Source: Ectocarpus siliculosus
Taxonomy: Eukaryota > Sar > Phaeophyceae > Ectocarpales > Ectocarpaceae
Length of the DNA stretch: 15,488 nt
Direction of reading: 5' to 3'
Assembly: GCA_000310025.1 (NCBI GenBank)
Contig: FN648547.1
Location: 112,286 to 127,773, forward strand
Shown here piece after piece: positions 1-7,959 of this stretch (the first letter of the stretch is position 1; the number at the start of each line of letters is the position of its first letter). Made by a program: the position numbers and the translations under genes. A model generated the notes under the pieces. It was not told the DNA's origin. It saw only the letters and a program-made list of their open reading frames with translations, and did no database searches.

Positions 1-1
1 A

Positions 2-406
2 TTGCACAGATCCTAAAAGTAACAAACACCTCGTCAGGTGCGCATGCCATTGTCGTGACGCCTGCTTCAAACCGTACAGACTCTTGCATAGCTTCACGAT
101 CAGTCCAGATAACCTACCACAACCTTGCGGGAGACGCATGAAAACATCCTCTTCTAGCTCAGACTGCACAAACGCCTGCTGAATATCGAAATGACACAAG
201 TCAAGGTTCTGCTCACATGCCAAAGCTGCCAACAAACGCACACTAGACACGGATACGGTGGGTGCAAACAATTCTCCAAAATCAATCGAAGCCCTCTGCA
301 TGTCCCCCCGCGCTACAAGTCTTGCCTTGAATTTCGTCGGCCATCCGTACTCGTCTGCCTTACAGTTGAATACCCACTTTGCGTTGATGAAGTTTTCTAC
401 TGGTTG
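2..406 (-). CDS. copia reverse transcriptase (RVT_2) fragment, cut by the window edge
   Basis: This is 135 codons in the frame continuing past TAG 407-409. Family landmarks in order are NAKWVFNCKADEYG (copia ....WVF..K....G), KARLVARGDMQ (K.RLVA.G..Q), FGELFAPTVSVSSVR (....FAPV......R), FDIQQAFVQSELEEDVFMRLPQG (first catalytic Asp; D....AFL.G.L.E...M..P.G) and LCKSLYGLKQASRQWH (L.KSLYGLKQ..R.W). The catalytic YVDD box should follow about 50 residues downstream and is outside the window. The enzyme would copy the element RNA into cDNA in virus-like particles. There is no further stop in the visible part. Confidence 0.9.
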
Positions 407-1681
407 CTACACCGGACTAAAAGTACCTGCATCCAGCAGACCGAAAAACTCCCGACCGACTGCATCATCCCACAACTCTGAATGTTGAGACCGCATGGCC
501 TCCTTGAACGTTTTCGGCACTCGGAGGTCGCTGGCGAGGCAGTGAGGGAGGTCCGGCGTCTTGTCAGGAGGGCGCTTGGCACGAAGAGTGGCTTCCACGT
601 CCTCGCGGGTGACGAACATTGCTGCGAACATGTGCAGGCCCCCCGGCCCTCCAGCTCCTGCGGCCCCCCCGCTCCCATGGCCTGCTAAACTCGTATCTTG
701 CGGCGGTGGGGGAGCGGGAGGGGCGATGCTGGCGGACGGTGGCAGGTCTCGACGTCCTTGATCGACGGCCTCCCGGGTGGCGAGCGACGAGACGAGCGCG
801 TCCTTGCCCATCATCGACAGCAGCCCAAGGCGGTGTCGGAGAGCGGTGCCGCCACCTGACGGCGACGGCGGTTGCTGTTGCTCATCCATGAAGCGTACTC
901 GGTCGCCGCGCGTACGGCCATGCACTCTGGTTTCCTTCTCGCCCAATTCTCTGACGACTCGCTGTGAAAGCGGCGGGTGATGGGGAGCGGGAGCGGCGGC
1001 GCTTGCGGGCGGTGTTGTCGGCGGTAGACGGGGCGCCGTGGCTGCGGTGGACGGCGGTGCATTCGAAGACGCCGTGGACATCGGCGACGCGGCTCCGGAC
1101 CCTGTGAAGATCGACGGAGAAGCGGGCGGCGGCGAAGCGGTGGTCGCTGTGGGCGGGGTGTAGGTGTACGTCCGCGATGCCCATGGCGGTGGCGGTGCGG
1201 CAGCGGCTGCAGGAACGGCGGCGGCCGGCGAGGGCGCCGCGGTGACCGAAGAGCCCCCCCCGCTGGCCGGTACCGGCGCCGGCACGGCGGTGCGGCGGTT
1301 GATCCACACGACGTTGTTGGACAGGCAGATCCTTCCGGTGTCGGCGCGGAGAATGACGGCGGTGGCGGCGGAGTGGTTGCGCGCTCCGTGCAGGTAGAAG
1401 CAACGCACGGATTGGACGTCCGCCTTGCTGGCGCGCTTCACGCGCATCATCCCCTCCTGGAAAAAAGGGACGACGTTGAGCGGCGGTTTGCGTCCGAAGA
1501 AGGCCTCGAACGGCGACATCCAGGCCGGGTTGGCCGACGTCGCGGAACGGTTGAAGCAGCCGGAGGCCCAGATCGCCGATGCAAGCCACAGCCGGTGTCC
1601 GTTGGCGTCCATACCGGGGATAGAGGCGAGGTCGACGTGGCCCATGGAGAGGACGTGGCGACGGGCGGCGTGGCCCCCCCC
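407..1681 (-). CDS. copia integrase C-terminus, linker and start of reverse transcriptase
   Basis: This segment resumes the integrase after the poly-C frame change. LWLASAIWASGCFNRSAT and SPFEAFFGRKPPLNVVPF match the conserved copia region after the catalytic Glu (LW..A...A....NR.. and SP.E..FG..P). CFYLHGARNHS and NVVW follow in the integrase C-terminal part. A long Ala/Pro/Ser-rich linker (genomic about 1290-650) separates this from the first part of the RVT_2 reverse transcriptase domain, where KTFKEAMRSQHSELWDDAV and FFGLLDAGTF fit the usual EA....W..A...E...L....TW pattern. Translation stops at TAG 407-409, yet the same frame continues with reverse transcriptase sequence, so the TAG is an in-frame nonsense codon. 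Confidence 0.88.
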   Translation of the reverse strand, partial: GGGHAARRHVLSMGHVDLASIPGMDANGHRLWLASAIWASGCFNRSATSANPAWMSPFEAFFGRKPPLNVVPFFQEGMMRVKRASKADVQSVRCFYLHGARNHSAATAVILRADTGRICLSNNVVWINRRTAVPAPVPASGGGSSVTAAPSPAAAVPAAAAAPPPPWASRTYTYTPPTATTASPPPASPSIFTGSGAASPMSTASSNAPPSTAATAPRLPPTTPPASAAAPAPHHPPLSQRVVRELGEKETRVHGRTRGDRVRFMDEQQQPPSPSGGGTALRHRLGLLSMMGKDALVSSLATREAVDQGRRDLPPSASIAPPAPPPPQDTSLAGHGSGGAAGAGGPGGLHMFAAMFVTREDVEATLRAKRPPDKTPDLPHCLASDLRVPKTFKEAMRSQHSELWDDAVGREFFGLLDAGTFSPV

Positions 1682-2045
1682 AGAGTGCGCTCTCGACGAC
1701 CGCATTCTGCTTCGGGGTGTCGGGCGCGGTGTATTCTCGCCGGATGCCAGCGGTGTCGCAGAACGCGACGAAGGCAGCACTGGTGAACTCACCACCGTTG
1801 TCCATGCGGAAACACCCCGGAGTACCGTTGCCGTTCAGGTCGGCGAGGAAGCGCCGCGTGTACGTCAGGGTGTCGCTCTTGGCCCGCATGCCGTACGCCC
1901 GTTGCCACCGCGACGCGCTGTCCACGAACATGATCAGGTAACGGGAACCGTCGAACGCCTCAGAGTACGGGCCGAACGCCTCAGAGTACGGGCCGGTGAT
2001 GTCGATGTGCCGCGCGGGTGACTCCACGCCGCGGCACCGGGGCCC
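1682..2045 (-). CDS. copia integrase catalytic core (DDE) segment, frameshifted at both ends
   Basis: The core residues of a retroviral-type integrase (rve family) are visible. HIDITGPY carries the first Asp, FRMDNGGEFTS the second Asp with the family-typical DNGGEF context, and KQNAVVESA the catalytic Glu. The spacing between the second Asp and the Glu is close to the usual 35 residues. Immediately after the first Asp motif, GPYSEAF occurs twice because of an exact 21-bp tandem duplication (1953-1994). Frame is lost just after the Glu motif at a run of eight C (1674-1681). The open frame continues to 882, but only as out-of-frame Arg/Pro-rich translation, which I exclude. Confidence 0.87.
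1953..1994. repeat. exact 21-bp tandem duplication inside integrase
   Basis: The two units 1953-1973 and 1974-1994 are identical (GAACGCCTCAGAGTACGGGCC on the plus strand). The duplication adds seven residues (GPYSEAF twice) right after the first catalytic Asp of the integrase and keeps the frame. Confidence 0.95.
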
Positions 2046-2496
2046 TCCTTCCCTTCGCCTCGATGCAGCCGACGCATGGCTGCAGTTCCCCCACCAATTG
2101 AACACCCTGCTGCTTTGCGGTTTCCCTCATCAAGAATTCATTCACGTGGCCGGTGGAAGCGTGGAACAAATTAATGTCGATGGTGGACGTGGGTTTTCCT
2201 ACAGTGAACGCTGGACCACCGGGGGCGATAATCGCCAAAGCATGGGAAAGGGAGGGGGGACCTACATCTTGCTGCACACGGCACTCGACAACAAAGTCTC
2301 TGAGCACGTCCAACTCATCTTGCATCACAGCGAACGCAACGGGGGGATTCACGGACTCACATACGCCTAATGGGTCGGGATAAAAGTCACCCGGCGGGAC
2401 CGAGTCCTGTCCGTTCATCAAGCCTACATCCAAGAACATACTCATGTCCATCAAAGGCAAATTATCCTGGGACTCAAGGGGCATGATCTCTATCTC
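1981..2496 (-). CDS. copia integrase N-terminal HHCC zinc-binding segment
   Basis: This continues in the same frame after the TGA at 2497-2499; the first ATG is at 2484. After an acidic linker it holds the GAG-pre-integrase/zinc-binding motif: H-A-S-T-G-H (HX4H) and, about 30 residues on, CVGC followed by a basic KGRRAP stretch. This is the HHCC finger that precedes the integrase core in copia elements. From about 2030 the frame loses the family pattern, and the continuation (ESPARHIDITGP) is found in a different frame. A frame change therefore lies between roughly 2020 and 2045, and the last 15-20 codons here are not native. Confidence 0.8.
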   Translation of the reverse strand, partial: EIEIMPLESQDNLPLMDMSMFLDVGLMNGQDSVPPGDFYPDPLGVCESVNPPVAFAVMQDELDVLRDFVVECRVQQDVGPPSLSHALAIIAPGGPAFTVGKPTSTIDINLFHASTGHVNEFLMRETAKQQGVQLVGELQPCVGCIEAKGRRAPVPRRGVTRAAHRHHRPVL

Positions 2497-4485
2497 TCAC
2501 GACACATTCGGGTTCACGACTGAGGGGGACAGGACGTCGGATGAGGCGATGGCTGCGGCTAGGACAGGCTGAAAATCTCGGATCGACGGAGACACTAAAT
2601 CAACATCGATAGACGGGGAAGCATCACTCGGAGGTACTACACCGGAAGTGGTGGACGGGATGCTCGAACTCGAAGGTACGACACCGGCAGCGCCGAAGGG
2701 CGGGAAGCTCGAAGCTGAAGGTACAACACCGGCGGGACCGATGGACGGGAAGGTCGAAGCCGAAGGTACAACACCGGCGGGACCGGTGGACTGGAAGCTC
2801 GAAGCCGAAGGTACAACACCGGCGGGACCGATGGACGGGAAGCTCGAACTCGGACCGCATCCTGCACCCGATCCTGAAATCTGAGAAGGGGGAGGGGGGT
2901 TTTGCGCAAAAAGCCCAGTACCAACACCAGGCGGAGACGCTTGGCGGACAACGGGGGGAGGGACAACGGTAGAGGGGATTACATCACCGTCGCGGTACGA
3001 GGGAGGCAAGCGGGTGGCCGATAGAGAGCATCCGATATCCGAATATGCGAAACTAAGCCGACCGCCGAAAAGGTGCACTCCCCTCTCATCCAACATTATC
3101 CTGTGCTTTTTGTGCGTGTGGTGCAGAGAGAACAAGTTGAACGAAATCCCTGGTACTACGTACACGTCTGTCAATTGGACACAGAGATCCGCTTCTCCCG
3201 ATCGACCTCCTGCCATGTGAAATGCCAGATTGACACTACCTACGCACTCCACGCGCAAATGAGCACCATTGCCTACTTTGATGAATTCTTTGCCGGGGGG
3301 AACAGGCGAGATGTTGTACATCTTAGAGCTGTTACTCACAAAATGGTTGCTTGTACCGCTATCAGACCAAAATACCTCCCTACCAGGACTGTACTCGCAA
3401 CTCTGTGCAGACAAAGCAAAGCCAAGATCATCACCACATGCGACACTGCTTACATCACTCGAAACCGAAAGCGAACTCATCTCGTCAGCGGACACAAAGT
3501 GTGCCATCAGGGAGTGGAGATGCCCAGGCGGATAGGTTGCTGCTCCGGGAGAAGGCGACTGGGGCGGGGCATGGGTGGAGTGCTGCTGCTGCTGCGGCTG
3601 AAACGACGGCGGTGGCGGAGGCTGCGGTGGTGGCTGCTGCTGCTGGTAGTACGGTGTCGGAGGCGGGTAGTACGGCTGCTGCTGGTAGAAGTCTGGCGAA
3701 GGCTGCGGCTGCTGCTGCTGCTCCCACCCGCCATACTCGGTACCATTCGCGGGCCCCCCGTAGGGCATAGCACCATACGCGTGCATCACATTAGCGTGCC
3801 CGTACGGAGGCCGCCAAGGCGGTTGTGGCGGACGAGGGGGCGCTGAATACCTGTGCTGATGCTGTCCTCCGTAGCCGCTGTGAGGTCCGTGCTGAGGCCC
3901 ACCGCCCCAGCCCCCCCCACTGTAGCTCGGCTGCTGCGGCGGCGGTCCGTGAAGTTGCTGTTGCTGAGGCTGCTGTTGCTGAGGCTGCTGTTGCTGAGGC
4001 TGCTGTTTCTGAGGCTGCTGTTGCTGAGGCTGCTGTTGTTGGGGCTGCTGCTGCTCCTGCTCCTTTCGACGGTCGCGCTGAGTGTAGCACTGGGCGTTGG
4101 TGTGGAACAAGCGCGGATGTAGGTAGCAGTGGTCGTCGTCGGCTCCTCTCTCACCTCCGCCTTTCTTGTTTCCTCTCACCCTGCTCCTGCTCCGACTCCG
4201 GGCGCCTCCGTCTCCGTCCTGACCCCCGCCGTTTCCACTCGACCCATTTTGGACACGTCCATCGCCCCGGATGCCACCGGAAGCGACGAACGCGTGCCCC
4301 GCGCCATTCTTCGGTTCCCCCTCCCGACGGCGAACCGAGTCCGCATGAGCATCTCGCACAGCCTTTTCAATTGTCTCGCGCGAGGGGGGAATCGGTGACA
4401 TGGTCAGAATCTTCTTCTCTACCGTGTACTCGTCGGAAAGGTGGTATACCATGTGGGCATTGGCATCATCGTCGGAGAAAACAAC
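2497..4485 (-). CDS. copia polyprotein segment: gag C-terminus, zinc knuckle, poly-Gln linker, aspartic protease
   Basis: This 650-residue segment continues gag in another frame. Early on it has an Arg/Ser-rich stretch followed by C-Y-L-H-x4-H-x4-C, which has the spacing of a retroviral zinc knuckle (CX2CX4HX4C) with His at the second position. Next comes a Gln/Pro region with pentapeptide QQQQP repeats (genomic about 3950-4050) and a Gly/Tyr/Pro-rich linker. Near residue 362 (genomic about 3340-3365) is FWSDSGTSNHF, the DSGT active site of a copia aspartic protease. VGNGAHLRVECVG follows about 30 residues later and matches the usual flap region. The C-terminal 200 residues are a Ser/Pro/Val-rich spacer with 15-residue repeats. 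The frame ends at TGA 2497-2499, but the same frame continues directly into the integrase segment, so the stop is probably a nonsense mutation. Confidence 0.85.
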   Translation of the reverse strand, partial: VVFSDDDANAHMVYHLSDEYTVEKKILTMSPIPPSRETIEKAVRDAHADSVRRREGEPKNGAGHAFVASGGIRGDGRVQNGSSGNGGGQDGDGGARSRSRSRVRGNKKGGGERGADDDHCYLHPRLFHTNAQCYTQRDRRKEQEQQQPQQQQPQQQQPQKQQPQQQQPQQQQPQQQQLHGPPPQQPSYSGGGWGGGPQHGPHSGYGGQHQHRYSAPPRPPQPPWRPPYGHANVMHAYGAMPYGGPANGTEYGGWEQQQQPQPSPDFYQQQPYYPPPTPYYQQQQPPPQPPPPPSFQPQQQQHSTHAPPQSPSPGAATYPPGHLHSLMAHFVSADEMSSLSVSSDVSSVACGDDLGFALSAQSCEYSPGREVFWSDSGTSNHFVSNSSKMYNISPVPPGKEFIKVGNGAHLRVECVGSVNLAFHMAGGRSGEADLCVQLTDVYVVPGISFNLFSLHHTHKKHRIMLDERGVHLFGGRLSFAYSDIGCSLSATRLPPSYRDGDVIPSTVVPPPVVRQASPPGVGTGLFAQNPPPPSQISGSGAGCGPSSSFPSIGPAGVVPSASSFQSTGPAGVVPSASTFPSIGPAGVVPSASSFPPFGAAGVVPSSSSIPSTTSGVVPPSDASPSIDVDLVSPSIRDFQPVLAAAIASSDVLSPSVVNPNVS
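2655..2855. repeat. 45-bp tandem repeats in the polyprotein spacer
   Basis: Four to five imperfect 45-bp units encode a 15-residue repeat of the form FPSIGPAGVVPSASS on the minus strand. They lie between protease and integrase of the copia element. Units differ at a few positions (IG/TG/FG, PA/AA) and keep the frame. Confidence 0.9.
3950..4055. repeat. 15-bp CTG-type repeats encoding poly-Gln
   Basis: Successive units of about 15 bp (CTGTTGCTGAGGCTG on the plus strand) encode QQQQP pentapeptides on the minus strand, in the nucleocapsid-like part of the copia polyprotein next to the zinc-knuckle variant. One unit has Lys replacing Gln. Confidence 0.9.
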
Positions 4486-5246
4486 ACCGTGCGCAAAACA
4501 GCAAACCTCCCGAAGTACTCTTGCGGGGTCTCCCCTACTTTCACCTCAAGAGCGTGATATTGAGATGACAGCCTTTCTTTTTCGGCCCTGGCACGCGGCT
4601 CGTAATAATCGAGGAATATCTTCCAACCTCCGCTTGGGCTACCATAGGCGATGATCTGGGTTAGGATCGGCATGTATGTCACTGTCGTGATCAGCAGGTT
4701 CCACGCCGTTATTGCCTTTTCTACCCTTCCATTGGAATGCACCCTACGCATCTCCTCCATGCTCACGCCTTCTTTTCCGACTGGAATCTTTTCGTCAGTC
4801 AGCACTACGTCACGCACTCCTTCCTGGGCAAACATAGCTACCATGTTCGATCGAAAAATCAAAATTTTAGCCTGCTCATCCTCCCCTTGCTTGAAAACAC
4901 CATCCCAAGGCGCTAGGCGCTTAGTCTCAGTCATTCGAACCGTCCCTGCGTTAATGGGTACTCTACCCATGTCCCCTGATGAGACGTGAAGTCGACCGGT
5001 GAGGGCGTCGGCGAGTGTGCGGGCGATTTCGTCGGTCGTCGGGTTGGCCGATGGCCGCCCCGCGTGTTGCTGGTGGCGATCCTCGTGCTCTCTTCCGGTC
5101 CGGACGTCATCTGTCCTCCGCTCCTCGGCTCGTTGCCTCGACATCTCGGCCAGTCTTGCTTCTACCCTCTGGTCGACCAAGTCGTTGATCCGGGCTTCCT
5201 CCTCTGCTAGTCGGGCGCTCACTCGATCTTGCTCGGTGTCGCTCAT
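4419..5246 (-). CDS. gag: copia gag (capsid-like) reading frame
   Basis: An ATG at 5246 opens a 275-codon frame. The N-terminal 90 residues are charged and Arg/Glu-rich, probably coiled coil. The central part (about 100-260) resembles the retrotransposon gag capsid fold of copia elements (UBN2/Retrotran_gag type): an LAPWDG-like start, an aromatic/helical middle and the family-like stretch ending ETPQEYFGRF. It should form the virus-like particle in the cytoplasm. The last 20 or so residues are out of frame. The natural continuation (FSDDDANAHMVYHL) lies in the frame of the next segment, reached by a one-base step back around 4475-4485, so true gag extends into the following segment. No classical slippery heptamer is evident there, so decay or an assembly error is as likely as programmed frameshifting. 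Confidence 0.85.
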   Translation of the reverse strand: MSDTEQDRVSARLAEEEARINDLVDQRVEARLAEMSRQRAEERRTDDVRTGREHEDRHQQHAGRPSANPTTDEIARTLADALTGRLHVSSGDMGRVPINAGTVRMTETKRLAPWDGVFKQGEDEQAKILIFRSNMVAMFAQEGVRDVVLTDEKIPVGKEGVSMEEMRRVHSNGRVEKAITAWNLLITTVTYMPILTQIIAYGSPSGGWKIFLDYYEPRARAEKERLSSQYHALEVKVGETPQEYFGRFAVLRTVLFSPTMMPMPTWYTTFPTSTR

Positions 5247-5526
5247 CTGTGGCCGCTGCTGATCGCCGCAAAGCGATACTCCAAACTAAGCTCGACTCGA
5301 ATCTCGTAGACGACGTGTCATACGCTAGCGTGATCGATAATTCGGGTGGCTCAGTTGTGTGTGATGGGAGCGAAGAGCAGCTCGGCCATGACGGGCCGCA
5401 CGGGTAGGTAAAGACGTGTAGACGTGGTGAAAAACGTGTTGTATTCATCGGGGGCGTGCTTGAGCTCGTCATTCCATCACGGGATCAAGTCACGCATAAC
5501 GCTTTAACACCCAGAACGAATCTCCA
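5247..5526 (-). other. copia 5' leader with candidate primer-binding site
   Basis: These are 280 bases between the gag ATG and the tentative LTR edge, without a convincing gene. At the far end, bases 5526-5511 read on the minus strand as TGGAGATTCGTTCTGG directly after a CA dinucleotide, the arrangement expected for a primer-binding site following an LTR. The matching tRNA 3' end would finish in ...CGAATCTCCA. It is not the common initiator-Met primer, so the assignment is weak. Confidence 0.3.
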
Positions 5527-6000
5527 TGAATCTCCACCAATCTACTACACTCCCAAGGAAAACACAAAGAAACTTCTTGTTCCTCCGTAGTTCGTCACTG
5601 CAATCCCCTCATATGTATACGCAATATACCACCCCCTATGCTATGCTACGAGTATATCGAATATGTCCACCCTTTAGGAAAAGAAAGGTGCTTCAAGCGT
5701 TTCAAAATTGGACCGCACAGCAGCTTCAAAAATATATCTAGCTTGTAGCTCACCGAACTCGATGATAGAAGGATCGTTTGGAAAATCGCGGACCGCTAGT
5801 CTATAGTGTATCGAAAGGGCTACAATCTCAGCTGCTAACATTGTCCACAAGCGACCGCTGCGGGCGGTTAATTTATGATGGTAGTTTCGTACTGCAGTTA
5901 GACTTTGAAAAACCGAGATATGCAGGTGTTTCCTGGATTTTTCAGAGGAGGTACCGCAATCCCCAGTGCGCCCTTAAGCGGGTGTGATGTCTTATGTCAT
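5527..6000 (-). repeat. possible 5' LTR of the copia element, outer end not resolved
   Basis: On the plus strand the candidate LTR begins with TG at 5527-5528 (CA on the element strand). A TATA-like stretch, GGTATATTGCGTATAC on the minus strand at about 5610-5635, lies where a U3 promoter would be expected. The region is AT-richer than its surroundings and has no believable coding frame. The outer end and target-site duplication cannot be fixed because the 3' LTR is beyond the window; the end coordinate is a placeholder. Confidence 0.3.
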
Positions 6001-6733
6001 CTACTCTGTGTATAGAACTCTTTGTCGTGCTCGGTGGGCGAGCGTGTCGCGGTGTGCGCCCTCGACATTATTTACGGCTAAAAAACTGGAAAGCTTCAGA
6101 CAGGCAACGCGACGGTACTCGTCGAGTTGCTATCACAATGAGGAAAGGGAATGGGGTGCAGAGCAAGAGAAATAAGATGTAGAGAAACGGAAGGGAACTA
6201 CAGTATCCCGCGGAGGTGATCGGGTCCCACAGCAGCGGTGTAGAATGCGGTCTCAAGGTGGTGGGTCGGCCGCAAAATGTGGCGGGGTGTGGACAGCAGT
6301 CGTGCAAGGAACAAACAAGCATAAAATCCTGGCGCGTGGTACCGCTCACGGAACGCCAGAGAATAGACACGCGCATGTCCACCCGTCATGAGGTGCATAA
6401 AGATAACAGAAACCAAATGGCGACCCACGCCCGTAGTCATGTAAGAGCAATGTAACCACGCAAGCCTAAGGATCTCCCAGCCATACACAAACCGCACCGA
6501 CGTAAGCCGGGCGCCCCGATGCGGGAACAGAGAGGAGGTTGGAAATAAATTGTTGCCACGCGTCATGTGGGCATCGTGCGATGGAACAACGCGGGTAGCC
6601 AGCCGGGGCGTTCGCCGGAAAACGGCGGTGAGAACCTAGAACAAACCCAAGTGTGCGGAGAGCGGGAGACAGAGACGAACTAGAGCCACAGCGCATAACA
6701 TATAACAACAGTACTCCGAGGAACGGAGAGAAA
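6001..6733. other. intergenic stretch, nothing recognised
   Basis: Short open frames occur on both strands, but none has protein-like composition, good splice sites or family motifs. I see no RNA gene here. Part of it may be the outer portion of the copia LTR or 3' sequence of the candidate gene at 6734-7484. Confidence 0.5.
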
Positions 6734-7484
6734 CTACTGCTGTCGGGCGTGAGTCTGCCCAGAGCGAGCAAGCACAAAATTTGGATGGAAGCGAATCACC
6801 TTTCTCGATATGCTGGTGTATATCAGCGACCGCTTTTTCTCGCGGGGCTCGCGGTCTCCGGCTACGTCCTCCTCATTCAGGGCTGCTGCTGCGCCTGAGA
6901 TCTCCGACAGGAGGCGCTTGCTCGCGGTGGCTGTGGGGGAAGAGGGAGGGGCAGCGGTCGCTGCCGCACCAGACGACGCCGCCGAAGGAGGAGAAGAGGT
7001 TGCTCCGCTTGCCGCTGAAAGAGGAGAAGATGTGGCTCCGCCTGCTGCTGAAGGCGTGGCTGCCATGGTGGGAAGAGCCGGGAGGAGAACCGCGGTCACG
7101 GACATCCGGAGACCGCCGTGGTTGTCGCAGCGCTACAGGTACTGCAGCAGCGCTTGGGCGAGGGCCGCCTTCATACTTGTGTCGCCGACGGCCGCGGAGC
7201 CGGCGTTCTCACCGGCAGGAAGGCCGACGGCCATCAAGCTGGGCTTGTCGCTGGCGGAGCCTGCGTCGAGCAACGTGCCAAACACCCTACACACGTCGTC
7301 GAGGGAAGCGGCTTCCAGCTGCCGCCCGTGCGGCAGCACGCCAAGGCGGGTCAAATCCATCACCCGCTCGCTGCCCTCGCCGCCGCTCGCTGGTGCGCAG
7401 AGGTCATAAAGGTGTTCTATGACCGTCTCGGGCTTGGGCCCGCGAAGGTCCTCCAGCCGGAAGTGCGGTACCGCCGCTTCCATG
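6734..7484 (-). CDS. candidate spliced gene, product not recognised
   Basis: An ATG at 7484 in good context (CATCATGGAA, after a pyrimidine-rich stretch) opens 117 codons of balanced, GC3-rich coding-like sequence, from MEAAVPHFRLEDLRGPKPET to LAQALLQYL, ending at a TAG at 7131-7133. Just downstream another frame (7105-6734) encodes an Ala/Ser/Pro-rich low-complexity stretch and then a charged segment (KRLLSEISGAAAALNEEDV...PREKKRS). The two are probably exons of one gene, but I could not fix the intron. GTATGA near 7183 joined to the acceptor after CCACCATGGCAG (about 7060) is phase-consistent, yet it would discard coding-like sequence. The second segment also has its own ACCATGG start context. 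The LEDLRGPKPE region faintly recalls the Nuf2 calponin-homology motif, which I do not regard as an assignment. Confidence 0.4.
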
Positions 7485-7742
7485 ATGAAGAGAAAGAAAC
7501 GCACGAAGAGAGACACAAACAGGGGGGAAGAACTAATCCCAGCGGGACGGACGGTCGCGGGCGCCGCTCGAGCAGAGCGGGGGGCGCGAGCGGATGATGG
7601 AGCGTCCAAAACGAGGTTCTCGTTTCCTCTGTTTTCCTGTCTTGCACAGGTTTGATAAAAGGAAGTGAGAGGGTGTTCTTCCTCCAGGGTTTTGGTGTGT
7701 TGTTGGTGTAATGGTTTCGGAGTAAGACATAGTGGCATCGTT

Positions 7743-7959
7743 ACTCGCTTCGCTCGCAGACATTCCACGGGGTTTCGGGCGCGGTCCAGTGTGCGGTCAC
7801 AGTGCCGTGTGACTCGCTTCGCTCGAAGGCACTTCACGGGGTTTCGGACGCGGTGCATTGTGCGGTCACAGTGCCGCGTGATGACTCGATTCGCTCGAAG
7901 GCACTTAATTAACGGGGATTCGAGCGTCGTGCAGTGTGCGTCACAGGAGTGCCGTGTTG
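7743..7959. repeat. diverged minisatellite, three units of about 69-75 bp
   Basis: Units start at 7743, 7812 and 7884, each beginning ACTCGCTTCGCTCG or a close variant. They share CACGGGGTTTCGG-CGCGGT, GTGCGGTCACAGTGCCG and similar blocks. A partial fourth unit (CTCGCATGTACTCAAAGGCA) follows at 7960. Unit lengths grow from 69 to 75 bp through small insertions (for example TTAATTAA in the third). No gene is supported within it. Confidence 0.9.

Larger units (their letters stand above)
1..5527 (-). mobile_element. Ty1/copia LTR retrotransposon, damaged, 3' part beyond the window
   Basis: Domain order on the minus strand is gag, protease, integrase, reverse transcriptase. Integrase before reverse transcriptase is diagnostic of Ty1/copia (Pseudoviridae-type) elements; Ty3/gypsy elements have the reverse order. 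The left edge of the window cuts the element inside reverse transcriptase, so the YVDD box, RNase H and the 3' LTR are not visible. The coding frame is interrupted by a one-base frame change after gag (about 4480), a TGA at 2497-2499, a frame change near 2030, another at a run of eight C (1674-1681), and a TAG at 407-409. The right boundary at 5527 is tentative and rests on the candidate LTR/PBS junction. Confidence 0.93.

Noticed and set aside
882-1670. Continuation of the integrase-core frame past the catalytic Glu
   Set aside because: Arg/Pro-rich out-of-frame translation; the genuine integrase C-terminus is in another frame over the same bases.
1425-2021. 198-codon plus-strand open frame
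   Set aside because: Antisense shadow of the GC-rich integrase region of the copia element; no motif.
3073-3846. 257-codon plus-strand open frame with Leu/Arg-rich end
   Set aside because: Antisense of the protease and Gln/Pro linker; the composition comes from CTG/CAG repeats.
3825-4568. 247-codon plus-strand open frame with Ala/Glu/Val repeats
   Set aside because: Antisense of the poly-Gln region; repetitive shadow frame.
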